64,000 bases of DNA from Chinchilla lanigera (Eukaryota; Chordata; Mammalia; Rodentia; Chinchillidae), in the NCBI RefSeq assembly GCF_000276665.1, contig NW_004955487.1, positions 4,396,835-4,460,834 on the forward strand. The letters are read 5' to 3'. A program made the position numbers and the translations under genes. Every line of letters starts with the position of its first letter. Positions within the stretch are counted from its first letter, which is position 1. The notes beneath the pieces were generated by a model. The model had not been told where the DNA came from and did no database searches. It worked only from the letters and a program-made list of their open reading frames with translations. Shown here piece after piece: positions 1 to 12,184 of the stretch.

Positions 1-1030
1 CACAGGCAAAGGAAGCCAATTGTCACAGGCAAAGGAAGGTGCAAGACAAATGTCTGGGTGTTTCTTGCTGGGCCCAGGAAATGTGCTGTAGAAAGTGGTC
101 AAACCACTAGTTGGGCTGGCTTTGCTGTCCTGTCACTAAGCAGGGTTTGAGACAGGATTTGGAGGAGTGATCAAGGGTGAGGATAGTGCAGGAGACCATA
201 TTTATGAGGCCTTTTGATCTCTCAGATCTATCTCATATAGGGTCACATCCGAAGGAGACGCAAGTTTGTCTCCCAGAAACTAGGAAAGAACTTTATCTTA
301 AGTAGCGGATTGGCAGAGGAAGTCACAGTGGGTAACAGGCAGAAGAGCCCCAAGATCCTCTGAGACAATTCTATCTTGCTCTCTCCTACTTGACAGCTAT
401 GCTAATTGTACTCTGTGAAGAAATGAAAACCTGTGTAGACCTCTGCAGCCACCTGCTTCTGCTTAATAGCTCACCACCTCCTCACTGTCCTCTCACCTGC
501 ACCCATAGCTGTCTGGCTAGGGCTTGTTACCCTCAGCACTGTGGTGAATAACCATCCTAGACAGTCAGGGGCCTTTCTCTGTGTTGTAGGACCCATTGCA
601 GCTCAGTGGCCATCACCCACTAGACCAGGAATCCCAAGGGTATGTGCATGCATTGACAAATAGTCCCAAGGATGGGGGCAAAGTTACCATCAAGTAAGGA
701 GCACAATTCTACATAACTCAGACCTTCTCTTAGAGTTCTGGATCTGCCTTTTCCCATCTCCACATCCTTCAGGAAAAAAAGAAAATAACCAGAATCCATT
801 CTTCTAAAATTATCAATAGGGGGGCCACAGACAGAGTGGAGGAGAGGTCCAGACCCTGACTCAAGTGATGAGGGGAAGCTGAAGTGATGAGGGGCAGTGT
901 TTGCAACCCAAAGGCAAAGTGTGAGAGGAAGAACATGGGACAGAGAGCAGGAGAGAAGGGGTGCAGGAAACTAGGAAAATTGAGAGCAGAAAGTAAAGTT
1001 AGTAAACCAAAGCATTCAGATCAACGATTG
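1..1030. other. Non-repetitive intergenic DNA
   Basis: I see no coding exon, splice-bounded frame or recognisable repeat here. Frames are short and stop-rich. The only local structure is a short A-rich stretch near 772-785. Confidence 0.5.
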
Positions 1031-1041
1031 GAAAGAAAGAG

Positions 1042-1104
<63 letters not shown>

Positions 1105-1105
1105 C
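1031..1105. repeat. (GAAA)n microsatellite
   Basis: About 17 near-perfect GAAA units form a purine-only strand, with one interruption (GAGA) near the left end. A frame reading through it gives a Lys/Glu/Arg repeat and is not a gene. Pure purine tracts of this kind can form triplex DNA and mutate quickly in length. Confidence 0.97.
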
Positions 1106-1570
1106 AGGCACTGTGCCAGTCTCCGCTCATTTGGGTGCTGTGCAGGACTTAAGCTGCCGCTGGTCTCTTTGGAGGGCGGGCCTTGTGGGGCAGGAAGAAA
1201 GAGAAACAAGGAGATGAAGGAGTGTGTTTACAGGAAAAGCCACAGGCTTGGGGACCCCAGGCGCTGGGCCCACTCAACCTCAGGCAACCTTGAGAAGGGC
1301 CTTTGTTAAGTGTTGTCAGAAATACAAAGAATTCATACTAATACCTTTATGCTGTATTATGCATTATACTTAAAAAGTGCATTGCAGGAAAATTTGCTCA
1401 TATTAATTTAATTTTAGAGAGAAAGAAACTTAGATTCATGGGAGTAGGGTACAAGAGCTCAACTGTTCTGTTTGGAAAAGAAAATATTTAAGAATAAAAA
1501 CATTAAATGGTCAAATGAAAATGTATAAAGCCAATTAACTGTAGTAATGCATAGAAAGAAAAGTGTTCTT
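1106..1570. other. Unassigned intergenic DNA
   Basis: No gene or clear repeat is visible. The sequence becomes AT-rich after about 1300. Confidence 0.4.
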
Positions 1571-1760
1571 CTAATATATATTTTAAATATTTTATTTTAA
1601 ATTGACCCATAATATTTGTACTTATTTTTGGGGTACAGTATTATAGTTGATACTGTGCACCTACCTGCGGACAATATGCGATGATCAAATCAGGACAATT
1701 AACATTTTCATGTGTTGAGAACCTCTGAACTCTTCTCCTGTAGTTATTCTGAATGTAGAA
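1571..1760 (-). mobile_element. Old L1 3' UTR fragment (antisense)
   Basis: The stretch matches the well-known antisense L1 3' UTR pattern: 'ttgacccataatatttgtac', then 'ttttggggtacagta', then 'gatcaaatcaggacaattaa'. The same pattern recurs at 15655-15965. It has no coding capacity and many substitutions, so it is an ancient L1M-type insertion. Its boundaries are approximate. Confidence 0.75.
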
Positions 1761-2639
1761 CTAATTGTTTTAGACGATAGTTGTGATACTGCAGAACTGT
1801 AGAACTGCGTCCCTCTCCAGCTGTGCTTTAGTGATAGGTACCAAAGCACAATTAGAGGGGAATCATTTTAAAGGGGAATGGCTTGGTATATGGGCTGCCA
1901 GGGGATAAAAGGGGGCATTGATGGGCCTCTGCTGTGTTTTAGGCTGTGCTGGGCAGGTTAGACTACATTTCATACTCATAGAAGTCCTATGAGATTTCAG
2001 ATTACAGACAGGAAGTTGGTGAGATCAGTCATGCAAATGACAGGGTACACATGCTAAGCAGCAGCATCAGGAGTCCCATTTCAAGAGTATTCATTGTTTG
2101 CGAACACAGCTGTATTTCAATATTGTGTAAATCCTACTCCTAGGATGGCACCGAAGGTATTCTTGCAAACCATACAACTTGCCAGCTACAGTCTGACATA
2201 CACAAAAAAACAGTGACAAAAATATTTATGCAAAGCTCAAGGAAAAATCTCCCAATGGTTATACCCACAAAGTCAGCACCTTTGTCAAGAACTAGAACAC
2301 AGGTAGGTCACCAAAATTCACCAGCTTGTACACTTTTCTTCTATGATTTTTCTTCTGTGACTTTTCTTCTAACCACCACTCTGACTTCTGCAATAACAGA
2401 TGAGACTTAGTCCATACACAGATGAATACAGGAAGCCAAGGAATCACATGGTTTTTATTCTTGCCTGACTTCATTTCTATACATTTCATTTGTCCACATT
2501 TCTGTGTGAAACCACTGGATAGCACAGAACCCCAAGTATGAGTGAAACCCAAGTATGTGTGAACAAACCCAAGTCCTACTTAACACATATTCTCCACTAT
2601 TTTCCTGTAGAATAAGACACAATGGTCCAATTGTCTACC
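1761..2639. other. Unassigned intergenic DNA
   Basis: No gene or clear repeat seen. Short frames on both strands near 2213-2552 lack start context, splice sites or any recognisable domain. Confidence 0.4.
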
Positions 2640-3130
2640 TCCCTGAATTTTTGAAAATTCTTTTATTCTGGTTCCACAGTCACTTGACTGCTTGACTAGG
2701 TATAAAATTCTACATGGAAATATTTTTTTCCTTCAAAATTTGAGGGTAGGTTTTTGGTCTTATTATCTAGCATAGAATGTCTTCCTTAAAAAGGCCAATA
2801 TCTTTCTAATTTCTGTTCTCTTGTATGAAGCTGAGTTCCCTCATGTCTGTCTCCAAGGACGTCCTTTAATAAATCTTTTCATACTGTCTCACTAGGAGAC
2901 TCAGATATAACTTTTCATATCCCTAATTTCAATGTCTTTTTCTTGTCTTGTGGTTGTTCCCTGGTCACAGCAACCTGCTCTTCTCTTATAGATGTGATGT
3001 CTTTTCTTATCACTCTCAGCTTTAGAATTTTTTAAATTGTCCTTTTCTCTCTTGCATTATCTCCATTTCCTCCAAGCTCAATCATTGTGTTTATCTGAGC
3101 TGTATTTTTCCTGATGAGACTTAAGAGGTA
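2640..3130 (-). mobile_element. Possible ancient LINE (HAL1/L1-like) fragment
   Basis: The T-rich plus strand, with phrases such as 'ctaggtataaaattctacat', 'aagctgagttccctc' and 'cctttaataaatcttttc', has the look of antisense old L1/HAL1 internal sequence. No frame survives. Assignment is from general resemblance only. Confidence 0.35.
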
Positions 3131-3885
3131 CGTGACTGTTTACATTTGCAAGTGAAATGATATTGTGCTGACCACATGTTGGGAATATATGGGTGAGTTT
3201 GGGACACTGACTGATATCATCGTGCATTGGTCAGCCTGCAGGGCAGTTTCTTTTAGGACCCTGAGGGCACTTGGGTGAAATGGGGGGAACTATGTAGCTT
3301 CTCTGGAGAACAACTCTGTAGCTTCCTGCTTGAGCACATGTGCCAAGTTTCTATGTTTTAGGAATGTGAGTAGCTAGTTTTTATAGGGCTGTCTTTAATA
3401 TGCAATGGAAAGATACCCTGTTCTCAGCAGCACATTTCATTTCCTTATAATATTGTAAAATAGCCTGCACTATATTCTCCTGAGGAGTAGATAGGGTTTC
3501 AGGAGGGTGATAAGGCAGGACATGACTTTGCCATATGCAGATGGTCAGGGACGCACCTGTTCTCATCTTCACACAAGATCTCACCTCACTGTGCATGATG
3601 CTAGCAGTGCCTGAACTGCTCAGGTGAATTGCTCCGCAAGTCAGCTTGCTTCTCTCTGACATGAACTCATGCAGCTATTTCACTGTAGCTCTGTCCACCT
3701 GCTTAAGCAATTACAACTTCTCTCTCCTCTTTTTTCCATTTAGCATTTTGACTGCTATAGATTTAGAGACTTTTAAGAAAAATTCCCCTTACTACAAGAA
3801 GGGTATGCAAATACATGTGATCTACCTGCTGTCACCAATCAGAACACAACTAGGATATTAACTGATTCATTTACTTATTCATTTT
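3131..3885. other. Unassigned intergenic DNA
   Basis: No gene, RNA or clear repeat visible. Confidence 0.4.
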
Positions 3886-3962
3886 CTGTGTTAAGAACTT
3901 GAACCCAGGGCCTCACATATGCAAAGTATGAGCTCTACCATTGAGCTACACCCTCAGCTCAA
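3886..3962 (-). mobile_element. ID SINE (tRNA-Ala-derived), minus strand
   Basis: On the plus strand it reads 'gaacccagggcctcacatat ... ctctaccattgagctacacc ... ctcagctc'. This is the reverse complement of the rodent ID core, including the RNA polymerase III B-box ('ggttcaa') and A-box ('tagctca') regions. Some divergence suggests an older copy. Confidence 0.85.
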
Positions 3963-4224
3963 GTTTTGAAAAGTGTTTTTGTCTTTAAGTGGTTTTGTGT
4001 GTGACATAATATGACCTGATGAGTTTTAGGGCATGGCATGAGGAAAAAGGAGGTTCCTTTTGTGAGTTTGCTTTATTCCAAGTAATTACAACTTTGCCAG
4101 TAGCAAACATCGAATCATATTTTGTTTTCCCAATGATAAGTGAGACTTCTATTAACTTTTAAAGATATATATTGGCTGGTGTTTCAAAGCTTCCTATTTC
4201 TTTCTCTTTTTTTAAAATAGCATT
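3963..4224. other. Unassigned intergenic DNA
   Basis: No feature recognised. Confidence 0.4.
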
Positions 4225-4312
4225 GGCCTGGGGATATAGTTCAGTGGCACAGCACCTGCCTGGCAATTTCAAGGTCGTGAGTTTGATTCCCAGTACCAAA
4301 AAATCAAACATT
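4225..4312 (+). mobile_element. ID SINE, plus strand
   Basis: It starts 'ggcctggggatatagttcag', carries 'cctgcctggcaa', then 'aggtcgtgagtttgattccc' and ends 'agtacc' plus an A-rich tail. The 'ggtcgtgagtt' variant in place of the classic 'ggccctgggtt' is shared with the copies at 23358-23481 and 32442-32536, marking one subfamily. Confidence 0.92.
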
Positions 4313-4939
4313 TTTTTCATTTTTTTGTTAAATGAGACTCATTCATTTAAGAAGTTTGAAAAATGTAGAAAAGTACAATAGGACACCATACACATTTTCC
4401 AAACATTCTAATACATATGTGCAATTTAAAATTGCTACTTGCTGTATATATTACTAAACAATCTCCTGCAGTCACTGCAGATTATATAGTGAGCAATTTC
4501 TTATTGTATTAATTATTCCTTTACAATATGACTTATAATTGCTTAAGAGTATTTAATCTTAACAGATATGCCAAAATTTATTTCTTTAACTAGTTTGCCA
4601 ACGCTGGGTGTTATGTAAATTTTAAGTGGTCTATTTCCTGTTCAAAACTAGTTTCTCCTCCTAACTGGTGAACCTCAGATGGCTTGTGAGTGAACTGTTT
4701 TCCCTCTCTGTTTCCTGGATGTATTGTTCTTGTTGTTCTTTTTTAAAGCTCTGGAATCTTTCCAGCTAACTGCAGAGCTTGTCCTGTGTCAGAAACGAGC
4801 AGGCTCTAGACTAGGGCTGCTGATGGTGGCGGCCAGCGTCCTGTAAGCTGCTGCCACACTGGCCCCTTGCATTTCAGTGAACCTGAGGGTGCTGTTCAGC
4901 TTGGCCTCTGGGAGGGTGGTTCCTCTGCGCTGTTCCTCA
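4313..4939. other. Unassigned AT-rich intergenic DNA
   Basis: No gene seen. The part near 4337-4430 ('gaaaaatgtagaaaagtaca') faintly resembles an old LINE 3' region, but I could not support a family. Confidence 0.35.
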
Positions 4940-5180
4940 GCTGGGAGCCACTGACTCCTGTGCCCACTTCCTCAAACATCACTTTCCCAATCAGGTCTTC
5001 TCTGACTGCTCTGATGAAATCAGCATTCTCTCTCTCTCCCTTCTTTCTCCCTCTCATTGCATTTACCATTTTTGTCATCCTCTGTGCACAACAGAATGTG
5101 GCCCAGTTCCTGGTCCATCCAACACCTTTACAGTTCCTGATGTGTAATATAAGCCTCACAAATCTTTCTTTCAATGGATA
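4940..5180 (+). mobile_element. Possible L2 LINE 3' end
   Basis: The order 'cttcctcaaacatcac', 'caggtcttctctgactgctc', 'tctctcattgcatttaccat', 'gtcatcctctgtgcac' resembles the mammalian L2 3' region (cttcctcaggtgtcacc ... ccttccctgacc ... tagcacttatca). It is highly diverged. A 104-residue frame overlaps it but shows no domain. Confidence 0.45.
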
Positions 5181-6061
5181 AAACACATTTTAGTCTTATT
5201 CTAAAACACAATTTTTCTTCTTTATTTAGTTAGCACTTACTGAGCACTGGCCCTAGTGTAGGACGTCGGCACAGAATTGATGTCTGCCCCCAAGGTCATG
5301 GCTATGGAGAGTTCAGCCAGGTGGGGGCTGAATGGGAACCTGCAGGAGCAGAGCCTGTACTCAGCGTCACGCCCAGGCTCCAGGGTACGTGACAGCCTAC
5401 GGAGGGTGAGGGGAGGAGCAGCCAGGCTTGTGTGCAGAATCGGTGCAGAGGGAGTGCTTGCACGCACCTCCTTACTGCCATAGACTGTCCAGGTCAGAGC
5501 CACTCTGTGAGGGGCTGCTCACTCTGATGGTGGCAGAAGCCAGGTAGGATCACAGCCTGGACCAAGACTCAGCTGGCGTGAGCAGGACTCTGTGCTCCTC
5601 CAGGCAGGGTTGGGAAAGTGGAGGGATTTGAAGTGACAGGATCAGATAGGCCCCTTTAGAAGTCCCTTTGAAACTCCATGGAGAACAAGTTGAAAAGAAG
5701 ATAAACCAGAGCCTGGAGATCACCTTGCAAAAGGTGTCTGTCTCTGGACAGGAAGTGACAAGGTCCACGCAGAATTCCCAGCAGAAGGATAGAAGGAAGG
5801 AGGATGTTATATGCAGGCAGCACCACGGTCCGTGGTTCTTGGGGATCAGGGGATCAGGAAACAGTTTATAGAAAGAGAAGAAAAAGAACAGAACTTGTTC
5901 CTGGGTATCTTATGTTAGGGGCAATTAGACCGTGACATTTCTATGTACACACAGGCAGATGGGTACAGGACAATAAGGGTTAACCTTTAATGTGCATTCT
6001 TAATGCACATAGAGTATGTTCAGGTGAAGTTCTCTGGCAGACGGATAAGAGGGTACATATA
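5181..6061. other. Mostly unassigned; traces of an ancient repeat
   Basis: 'tagcacttactgagcactgg' near 5229 and 'gaagtgacaggatcagatag' near 5631 resemble phrases of the ancient mammalian repeat recognised at 18930-19650. Several CpGs remain at 5262-5470. No coding exon is supported. Confidence 0.3.
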
Positions 6062-6222
6062 AATTTTTTTTCTCTTTTTAAGACACAGTCTTGCTATGCA
6101 GTTCAGGCTGAATTTGAGCTCACTTTTTAGCCCAGGATGGTCTCAAACTCACAACGATCCTTCTGCCTCAGCCTCCTCAGTGCTGGGATTATGGGCATGC
6201 ACCACCAGGTCCACCCAACATA
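6062..6222 (-). mobile_element. B1 SINE, minus strand
   Basis: A poly-T lead, 'aagacacagtcttgctatgc', 'aactcacaacgatccttctg', 'cctcagcctcctcagtgctg' and 'gggattatgggcatgcacca' give an antisense B1 (7SL-derived) element. An extra 'gagctcactttttagcccag' segment inside makes it longer than a simple monomer. Confidence 0.85.
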
Positions 6223-7759
6223 TAAAATTTTAATCTAACAATCTTGATCAAAAAGCATATTTGAGATTTGTAGTTTATAGGTGGTGGTTAACTCGATGGG
6301 TAAATAAAATTACCCCTTGCATAGATGAGCTGTAAGAAGATATGAAAACACCGAAGAAATCTTCAGAAATACCAGTAACTAATTGTCAAGGAAGGGTAAG
6401 GAGACAGAGAGATGCTCATGACAGCTAGGATCTAGAAGGGAAAAGAGTTAAAAGAAAAGGGGAACAGGAGACCCGTAAGAAGCAACGCTTCTGGAAGGAG
6501 GGGTAGGCAGAGCCCAAGAGGGCCGGCACCAGTGCTTAAGGCCTCTGTTACCTTGGGGCGGGGTGATGAATCCTAAGAAGTGGCTGAGAAGAAGCCAGGT
6601 GGCTGTCAATGTTCTATTTTGCTTTTAATTTTATGCAACTTCATCTTTTATAACAAGGGAGGGCAAGCAGACTGGGAATCTTCAAGGAGTTTGTAATCCT
6701 CCTTGTTTCCACTTTAAGGGGCATGCCTGAGGCTGAGCATATGAGTGTCCCTGTCTACCTGCTGGTCTGGAAAGTGCAGGTGGCCAGGACCCTGGAGCTC
6801 CACACACATCCACACATTCAGCGTGATTTGAAGAGAAAGAACATCAAGGTTGGAGGAGCTGTAGCTCACTAGAAAGGTCTGTCTTGGTGTGAGGCATCTC
6901 TCGTCGGATCTGAAACTGCTGGATCCGAAATGCCTTGTGATACATAGACTTGCAGCTGGTGGCCGTGGCAGGGTGACACCTCTAGCAACATGTGGCTTGA
7001 AGACAGCTGTGGAAGATGCCTGGAAATGATGGGAATGGAGTTCTTTTTTGGTTGCTACCAGCATGATCCAAACCAGCTTTGACAAGTTTGAGAAACTACT
7101 CTTCTTAAGTTTCGGACACTCTGCAGCTCTTTCCTGAGGAACTGGCGTGCCAGTAGCAAACAAAACCATTGATAGTGCTGGTATTGGCCACTTGGAGCAC
7201 CCTCACAAGGGCCCTGAGGTGACCTCTAGCCTCATCAAAGGCAGAGGCCCCGTTATTCCAGTACAGGGGACAAGGTCTTCACTGCCCTTCTTAGTCACCT
7301 CCTGCTGCCCCACATACAGACATTGCTGTGCCGGGCTCTGACTTCCTGAGATGCTGAGAACCGAGGGGGACCTCAGAGAATGACCCAGCCCAGTCTCCTG
7401 AGTTAGGAGAAGGACCAGAAAGAAAAGTGTTTGCTAAACTTGACAAGTACCAGGCATCTCACCTAGTGCTTCACGGATGCTGACCCACCTGGTCCTGGTC
7501 CTGGTACGCAGGGGGGAGCTCTTGTTCCTATTTTTGTGGGGGAAGCAGGATTAAGAGAGACGAGCCAGGTCTTGTGCTGGTGTTGAACAGAAGGACTGGG
7601 CTCACCCTGGGAAGCCTCTTCCAATTCCATGGCAGCCTGCTCCTTACTGTCAGAAAAAGCACCAATGTCCGATGCTAGGGCTTAAGTACCTTTACACATC
7701 TGTTCCCGGGTCACCTGCTTCTAGGTGACCCTTTATGTCTAGCCTGTGGAGAAAAAGCC
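6223..7759. other. Unassigned unique DNA
   Basis: No gene or repeat is firmly visible. 7450-7560 has a very weak MIR-like flavour. A 151-residue frame on the minus strand (7169 to 6714) has no recognisable domain and looks like chance. Confidence 0.4.
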
Positions 7760-8270
7760 CTTGCCTTTCTACAATGCACCCGATTAAAATCATCTCTGGC
7801 CCTCCCAATTGATTACAGGGAAATGATCGCACTTTAAGAGTTTCCACGCGGTGTGTGGCATTAATAGCATTCTAGCGATGGAGCTGGGATGTTATTAACA
7901 AAAGCTTCCAATAACCCAGTGCTGCTCGCTCAAGCAACATGGAAGGTGTGAGGAATTTCAAATTCCAAATGACAAAACATCCCACCAGCTGAGGGGCTCC
8001 TGTATCTTCACCGCATGACTGGAATGTCAAAGTCCCAGCTTCTCCTCTGAATATTAATTAGTATTTAAAACTCATTAGGCTGGTTTTAGTGATTTATTTC
8101 ATTCTGTAATTAGATATTATAATTAGATTATATCTATCAGATTTTCAACTTGTCTCTAATAAGAGACTGTTCAATACATACGGATGTAAATTTATCAAAT
8201 TATAACACATCATTTGAACTAGATTATCAATCTTGTTTTGAAGTAATTGAATGATAACAAATAGATGACA
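7760..8270. promoter_or_regulatory. Candidate conserved non-coding element, TAAT-rich
   Basis: This block is free of recognisable repeats. It packs many homeodomain core sites: 'tattaattagtatt' near 8050, 'ctgtaattagatatt' near 8104 and 'ataattagatta' near 8120. GC-containing segments with retained CpGs lie to its left (7825-7935). Such a mixture is typical of developmental enhancers in gene deserts. Conservation is inferred from composition and not measured. It could also simply be AT-rich unique DNA. Confidence 0.4.
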
Positions 8271-9155
8271 TGGTTATTTTTGCTTTTGTATGAATGCACA
8301 TTTTCTAGGTGGTCAGTGTGTGCCAGTGGTACTTTGGGACCTTAGTTAAGTGACTTAAATATTTCTTGGTGTACTGTCTCTAAGAAAAATAGGACATTTA
8401 GCTCCATGTCCCTGAAACACCTCTGTATTTTTTTTGAATATTTTGCCAGTTCAGGGGACATTGGAAGCATACCCAGACTGGACCACCTGGATACACATGG
8501 TCTAAAGGACACTGGGCTTGTGAAAAGTAGGGCTATCCAATGCAGCTGCCTACCTGCCCTTCAGCTAAGTCTGCTGTTTCTTGGGGTACTGGTCACTCCT
8601 CAGAGTACAGTGAGCTCCTGGTGTCACTGCTGTGAAGTTTTAACCTATAAACTCCTGCCCTGTAGCCGCTGCGTGCAAAGCAGAGTACTGCAGAGTGCTG
8701 TCATCCATCTGCCACCGCTGGACCCTTCCAGTTGTCTCTGGCAGCTTCCCTGTCCTGCTGGCTGCCCCTGGACCTTCTTCCCATGAACTACTCCAGTGTT
8801 CTGCCTCTGGACACTCTGAGTACCTCCGGGTGACCTTCTTGCCCAGCTCACCACTGCCAGACTCTGTCTTTTGTACTTGTAGGTCTCTATTCGTCATATC
8901 CTTTCCTTTTGGTGCCTTCATGAGCCCTATTTCTCACAAGCCATCTCTTCGATCTTTTGGCAACTTACCTCCCTTGCCCCAGCACACCTGGGCCATGGAC
9001 AAGATACCTGATATTACATTTTCTCCTTGAGAAGTTGAAAGAAAATCTATAGAACGGCACCATATACTACTATGCTATGCCATTAATCACATTTCTGCAG
9101 GATAGTTCCTTTCTGTAACTCATGATGGGAAATAGCATAAAGAAAAGAGAAAATA
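8271..9155. other. Unassigned unique DNA
   Basis: No gene or repeat recognised. Frames at 8406-9030 on both strands overlap each other and lack motifs. Confidence 0.4.
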
Positions 9156-9189
9156 GGTTAGGGTCAGGGTTAAGGTTAGGATTAGGGTT
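9156..9189 (+). repeat. Degenerate interstitial telomere-like repeat
   Basis: Five in-phase 6-base units run TTAGGG, TCAGGG, TTAAGG, TTAGGA, TTAGGG, followed by TT. Two units are perfect and three differ by one base. It sits directly left of an L1 3' end. Confidence 0.85.
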
Positions 9190-9224
9190 GCAGTGACTGG
9201 AGGAAGAGGACTAGGAAGAGAGGG

Positions 9225-9618
9225 CTTTGATCACAGAAAGACAAGGGAGTACTGCTCCAAAGAAGGATAAATGTGAGTCATTTGTAGGAAAATGGGTGCA
9301 CCAGGAGACCATATTGTTAAGTGAAATAAATCAGATCCATGAGCTTAAATGTTGCACGCTTTCTCTGATAGGAGAAATCCAACGGATAACTGAAGAGCAA
9401 AATAAAAGGTAGATGATAGGAAACTTGGAGATAGATCTTTTGCAGAAGGGAAGGGGACCATGAGCTGGAGGGAGGGCGAGGAAGGAGGGAAGGAAAGAGC
9501 ATGAAGGACGATTGAGGTGGTTTGTGTCCATGCACCAGTTCCCCGTGAGGCTTACACAGTAATCATTACAGACTAATACAACTAAAATAAAATGAAAACT
9601 AAATTAAAAAAAAAAAAA
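9225..9618 (+). mobile_element. L1 3' end with ORF2 C-terminal remnant and poly-A
   Basis: Translation of about 9278-9382 gives 'FVGKWV..ETILLSEINQ' and '..LSLIGEI', the shape of the L1 ORF2 extreme C-terminus. A 3' UTR follows with a purine-rich G/A segment (9450-9500), 'ccatgcaccagttccccgtg' and an A-tail at 9605-9618. The 3' UTR closely resembles that at 19885-20160, so both belong to one rodent L1 subfamily. It is heavily 5'-truncated and non-functional. Confidence 0.82.
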
Positions 9619-11764
9619 GAAAAAGATGTGTGCCGCTAAGATGAGAGCTAATAAATTATTCCTTATCCATTATTTTTGTTGCTGTACAATTATACATACA
9701 TAAACCAACTGAATGGCAGGAGAAGATGGAGAAAACATACCCATTCCTAGGAGACATGCAGATAAATCAGCTTAAAGTGTGGCTGAATCTGTCCACTGCT
9801 GTCATTCAGCGTAATTACAGTGAGTTGCGTGACTCACACACTAGCAGGAAGTGGAGACAGGGATGAGTGTGGCTTGGGTCTGGCTCCATGGCAGCACACA
9901 AGATTATTTCTAATCCCACGCTGGGTTTGGCCTCTGATGACCCAGCGGTTCCGGTCCTGGGGATAGGAGGATGTTGAGCAATTGTGTTGCATCATCAGCC
10001 TGGAGGGGGAGGCACAGAGAGACTCAGGGGTGGCTCTGGAAGCTTCTGGCCTACTTTCCTGTTAAAGAGAGGAAAATTGTCTTTTCTTCAACATAAACAT
10101 GCACATATGTCTGTCCTAGACCATGTGGGACATAGGGAGGCTGTACAAAGTGATCAGAGGGCTAAATTCCTTATTCAGCTCCTGCCAGCCAATCCACCCA
10201 ACCCCCAGCCCAGCCCCTGCTCAGAGCTGACGAGGGTCTTACAGAATCCGGGAGAAGTCAGCACCGCCCCTCTCTGGCTGTGATCTTATCCAGATCCTTT
10301 TAACTAGAACCATTGTTCTTCGTGTTTTTAAAGGCATGTTGATGAGGCTTGAGTGTGATCAGTGCACTTTTGGCAGGAAGTTTCAGGTGAAAGTACACCA
10401 GATCCCATTTGGGACTGAGAACTGCTGGGAGCCAGCATGGAGCTGCTGTGGTTCATATCTAGATGTCCCCAGAACCCTCAAGAGTAAGAGGCCAGAGCTT
10501 TGGAAGGTGACTGCATTGCAGGGCTTATAGCTGACTTGCTATTAGAAAGTGGGGCCTGGTTAGAACAGGTGAGTCACAGGGAGCACGACCTGGAAATGTG
10601 TACCTCCCTTCCTGGCTGCTCCCTGGATTCCTTCTGCTCCCTGTCCGCTGTGCCATAAGCAGCTCTCCTCTGCCAGGCCCCTCGGCCATGCTGCCCTGCC
10701 TCAGAGCTGGTGGATGATGGGCTGAGCCCTCTACTATCCACGAGCCAAAAAAACCTCTCCTTTAAATTGTAGGCCTCAGGTATCATGTCCCAGCAACCAG
10801 GAAGTGACTAAGACAGGAGAAATTCCTGCTCTGTAGATAGATTCAGGGCTATCAAGCAAGGAGATGGACAGGAAATAGAGCATTAAGGACACAGTTGTTG
10901 GAAATGTGGATGATGGTCCAGGTTCAAGAGGAAGGGCTCAGTTTTCTGGAACCAAAGAAACAAAATCACGGTGACCTAGTATTACAGATGACAAGAGTTC
11001 TCCTGGAGTATCCACGGCAGGGTTGTGCTGGTACCTGGAGAAGACAGCAAAGGACAGGACAGCCTAAAGATTTTCTCACAAGTTTGAAAGATAACGAGTG
11101 GTAGAACAACAGATTATCCCAGTGTCCCCAGGACGGGCTACTCCTGCAGGCTCCAGTCACATCCGGCACAGGGCAGGCTGGACCTCAGGTTCCCCTGGAA
11201 TGGATGGGCAAAAGCCAAGCTATAGCACAGCCAGCAGCCCCAGAGCCTGGAAACCACCACTCTCAGCAATGAATCCCAGGGACGGAGCTAGTGCAGCTCC
11301 CTTGTTCTCTCCATAGAGTTTCAGGTCATCCCCAAACTGACGCTGTTGGCCTGTGTGTTGTAGCCTTCAACCAGCTGAGATGTGACTGGGCTTCTCGACA
11401 CCAGCATCGGCTCTAATTTTTGTGTTGCTCAAAGCAACTGTTCGAGGATTGTCCTGAGCCACTGTTCCCAAGCCCCTCCATCCTGGTGGTGGCTTCAAGT
11501 GGACACCCAGCCTGGACCCCGCAGAACCTCAGCCTGGGCACTGGTCCACTCTGCACCTCCTCAAAGGCTAAAGGATGCTCTTTCCTCCTCCTGAATATTC
11601 ACCTGTGTTCACAGTGTGGTAACTGCTGCTCTAGGCTCCTAATCTTTGGCCTGAGATCCTTATACTCATGGTTTTTCAATTTCACGATTAGTCTATGTTT
11701 GTGGTACATAATAAATAGATTCATTATAGGGAATAGGTACATACAGATATCACATGTCGGTCCT
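9619..11764. other. Unassigned unique DNA
   Basis: More than 2 kb with no firm gene, RNA or repeat. Frames (for example 9984-10283 and 10895-11316) are short, mutually overlapping and lack domain signatures. Confidence 0.4.
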
Positions 11765-11885
11765 TTTTATTTCTTATTTGGAGACAGGGTCTCACTAAAT
11801 TGCCCAGACTGGGCTTGAACTGCCAAGCCTCCTCCCTCAGTCTCCTCAGCTGCTGAGGTTATGGGCATGCGCCTCTGTGCCCAGC
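11765..11885 (-). mobile_element. B1 SINE, minus strand
   Basis: 'ggagacagggtctcactaaa', 'ttgcccagactgggcttgaa' and 'gaggttatgggcatgcgcct' are the antisense B1 body. 'Actaaattgcc' is the variant shared with the B1 halves of the B1-ID dimers in this window. Confidence 0.9.
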
Positions 11886-12184
11886 TGGACCACACTCTGG
11901 TGGGGGAAAAAGCACCAAATGTATTTTTAAATCCATACCTTTATACCTTTGTGACCACGGAGGCGCCAGGCCTGCAGGGTGACATGTGAGTAAACAGAGG
12001 TTTTCGGCCTGAGGGACAGGAGTTGTTGCTCTACACAGGTGGTATAGACTGTAGCTCAAGGAGGAGAGCGACAGACACTCAAACTGTGAGCACAGGAAGA
12101 GTCTAGGCAAAGATGAGTGTGTGTCGCCATTTTTCTTCTTGTTTTTTGTGATGTGTGTACATGTGCTCTGTGTGTGTGTTGTAT
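11886..12184. other. Unassigned DNA between SINEs
   Basis: Nothing recognised. Confidence 0.35.

Noticed and set aside
884..1309. 141-residue frame through the (GAAA)n tract
   Set aside because: The open frame exists because the repeat has no stop in this phase. The Lys/Glu-rich run and flanks show no domain or splice context.
6714..7169. 151-residue minus-strand frame
   Set aside because: No domain, no exon signals, and the composition is unlike coding sequence. Kept as unassigned DNA.
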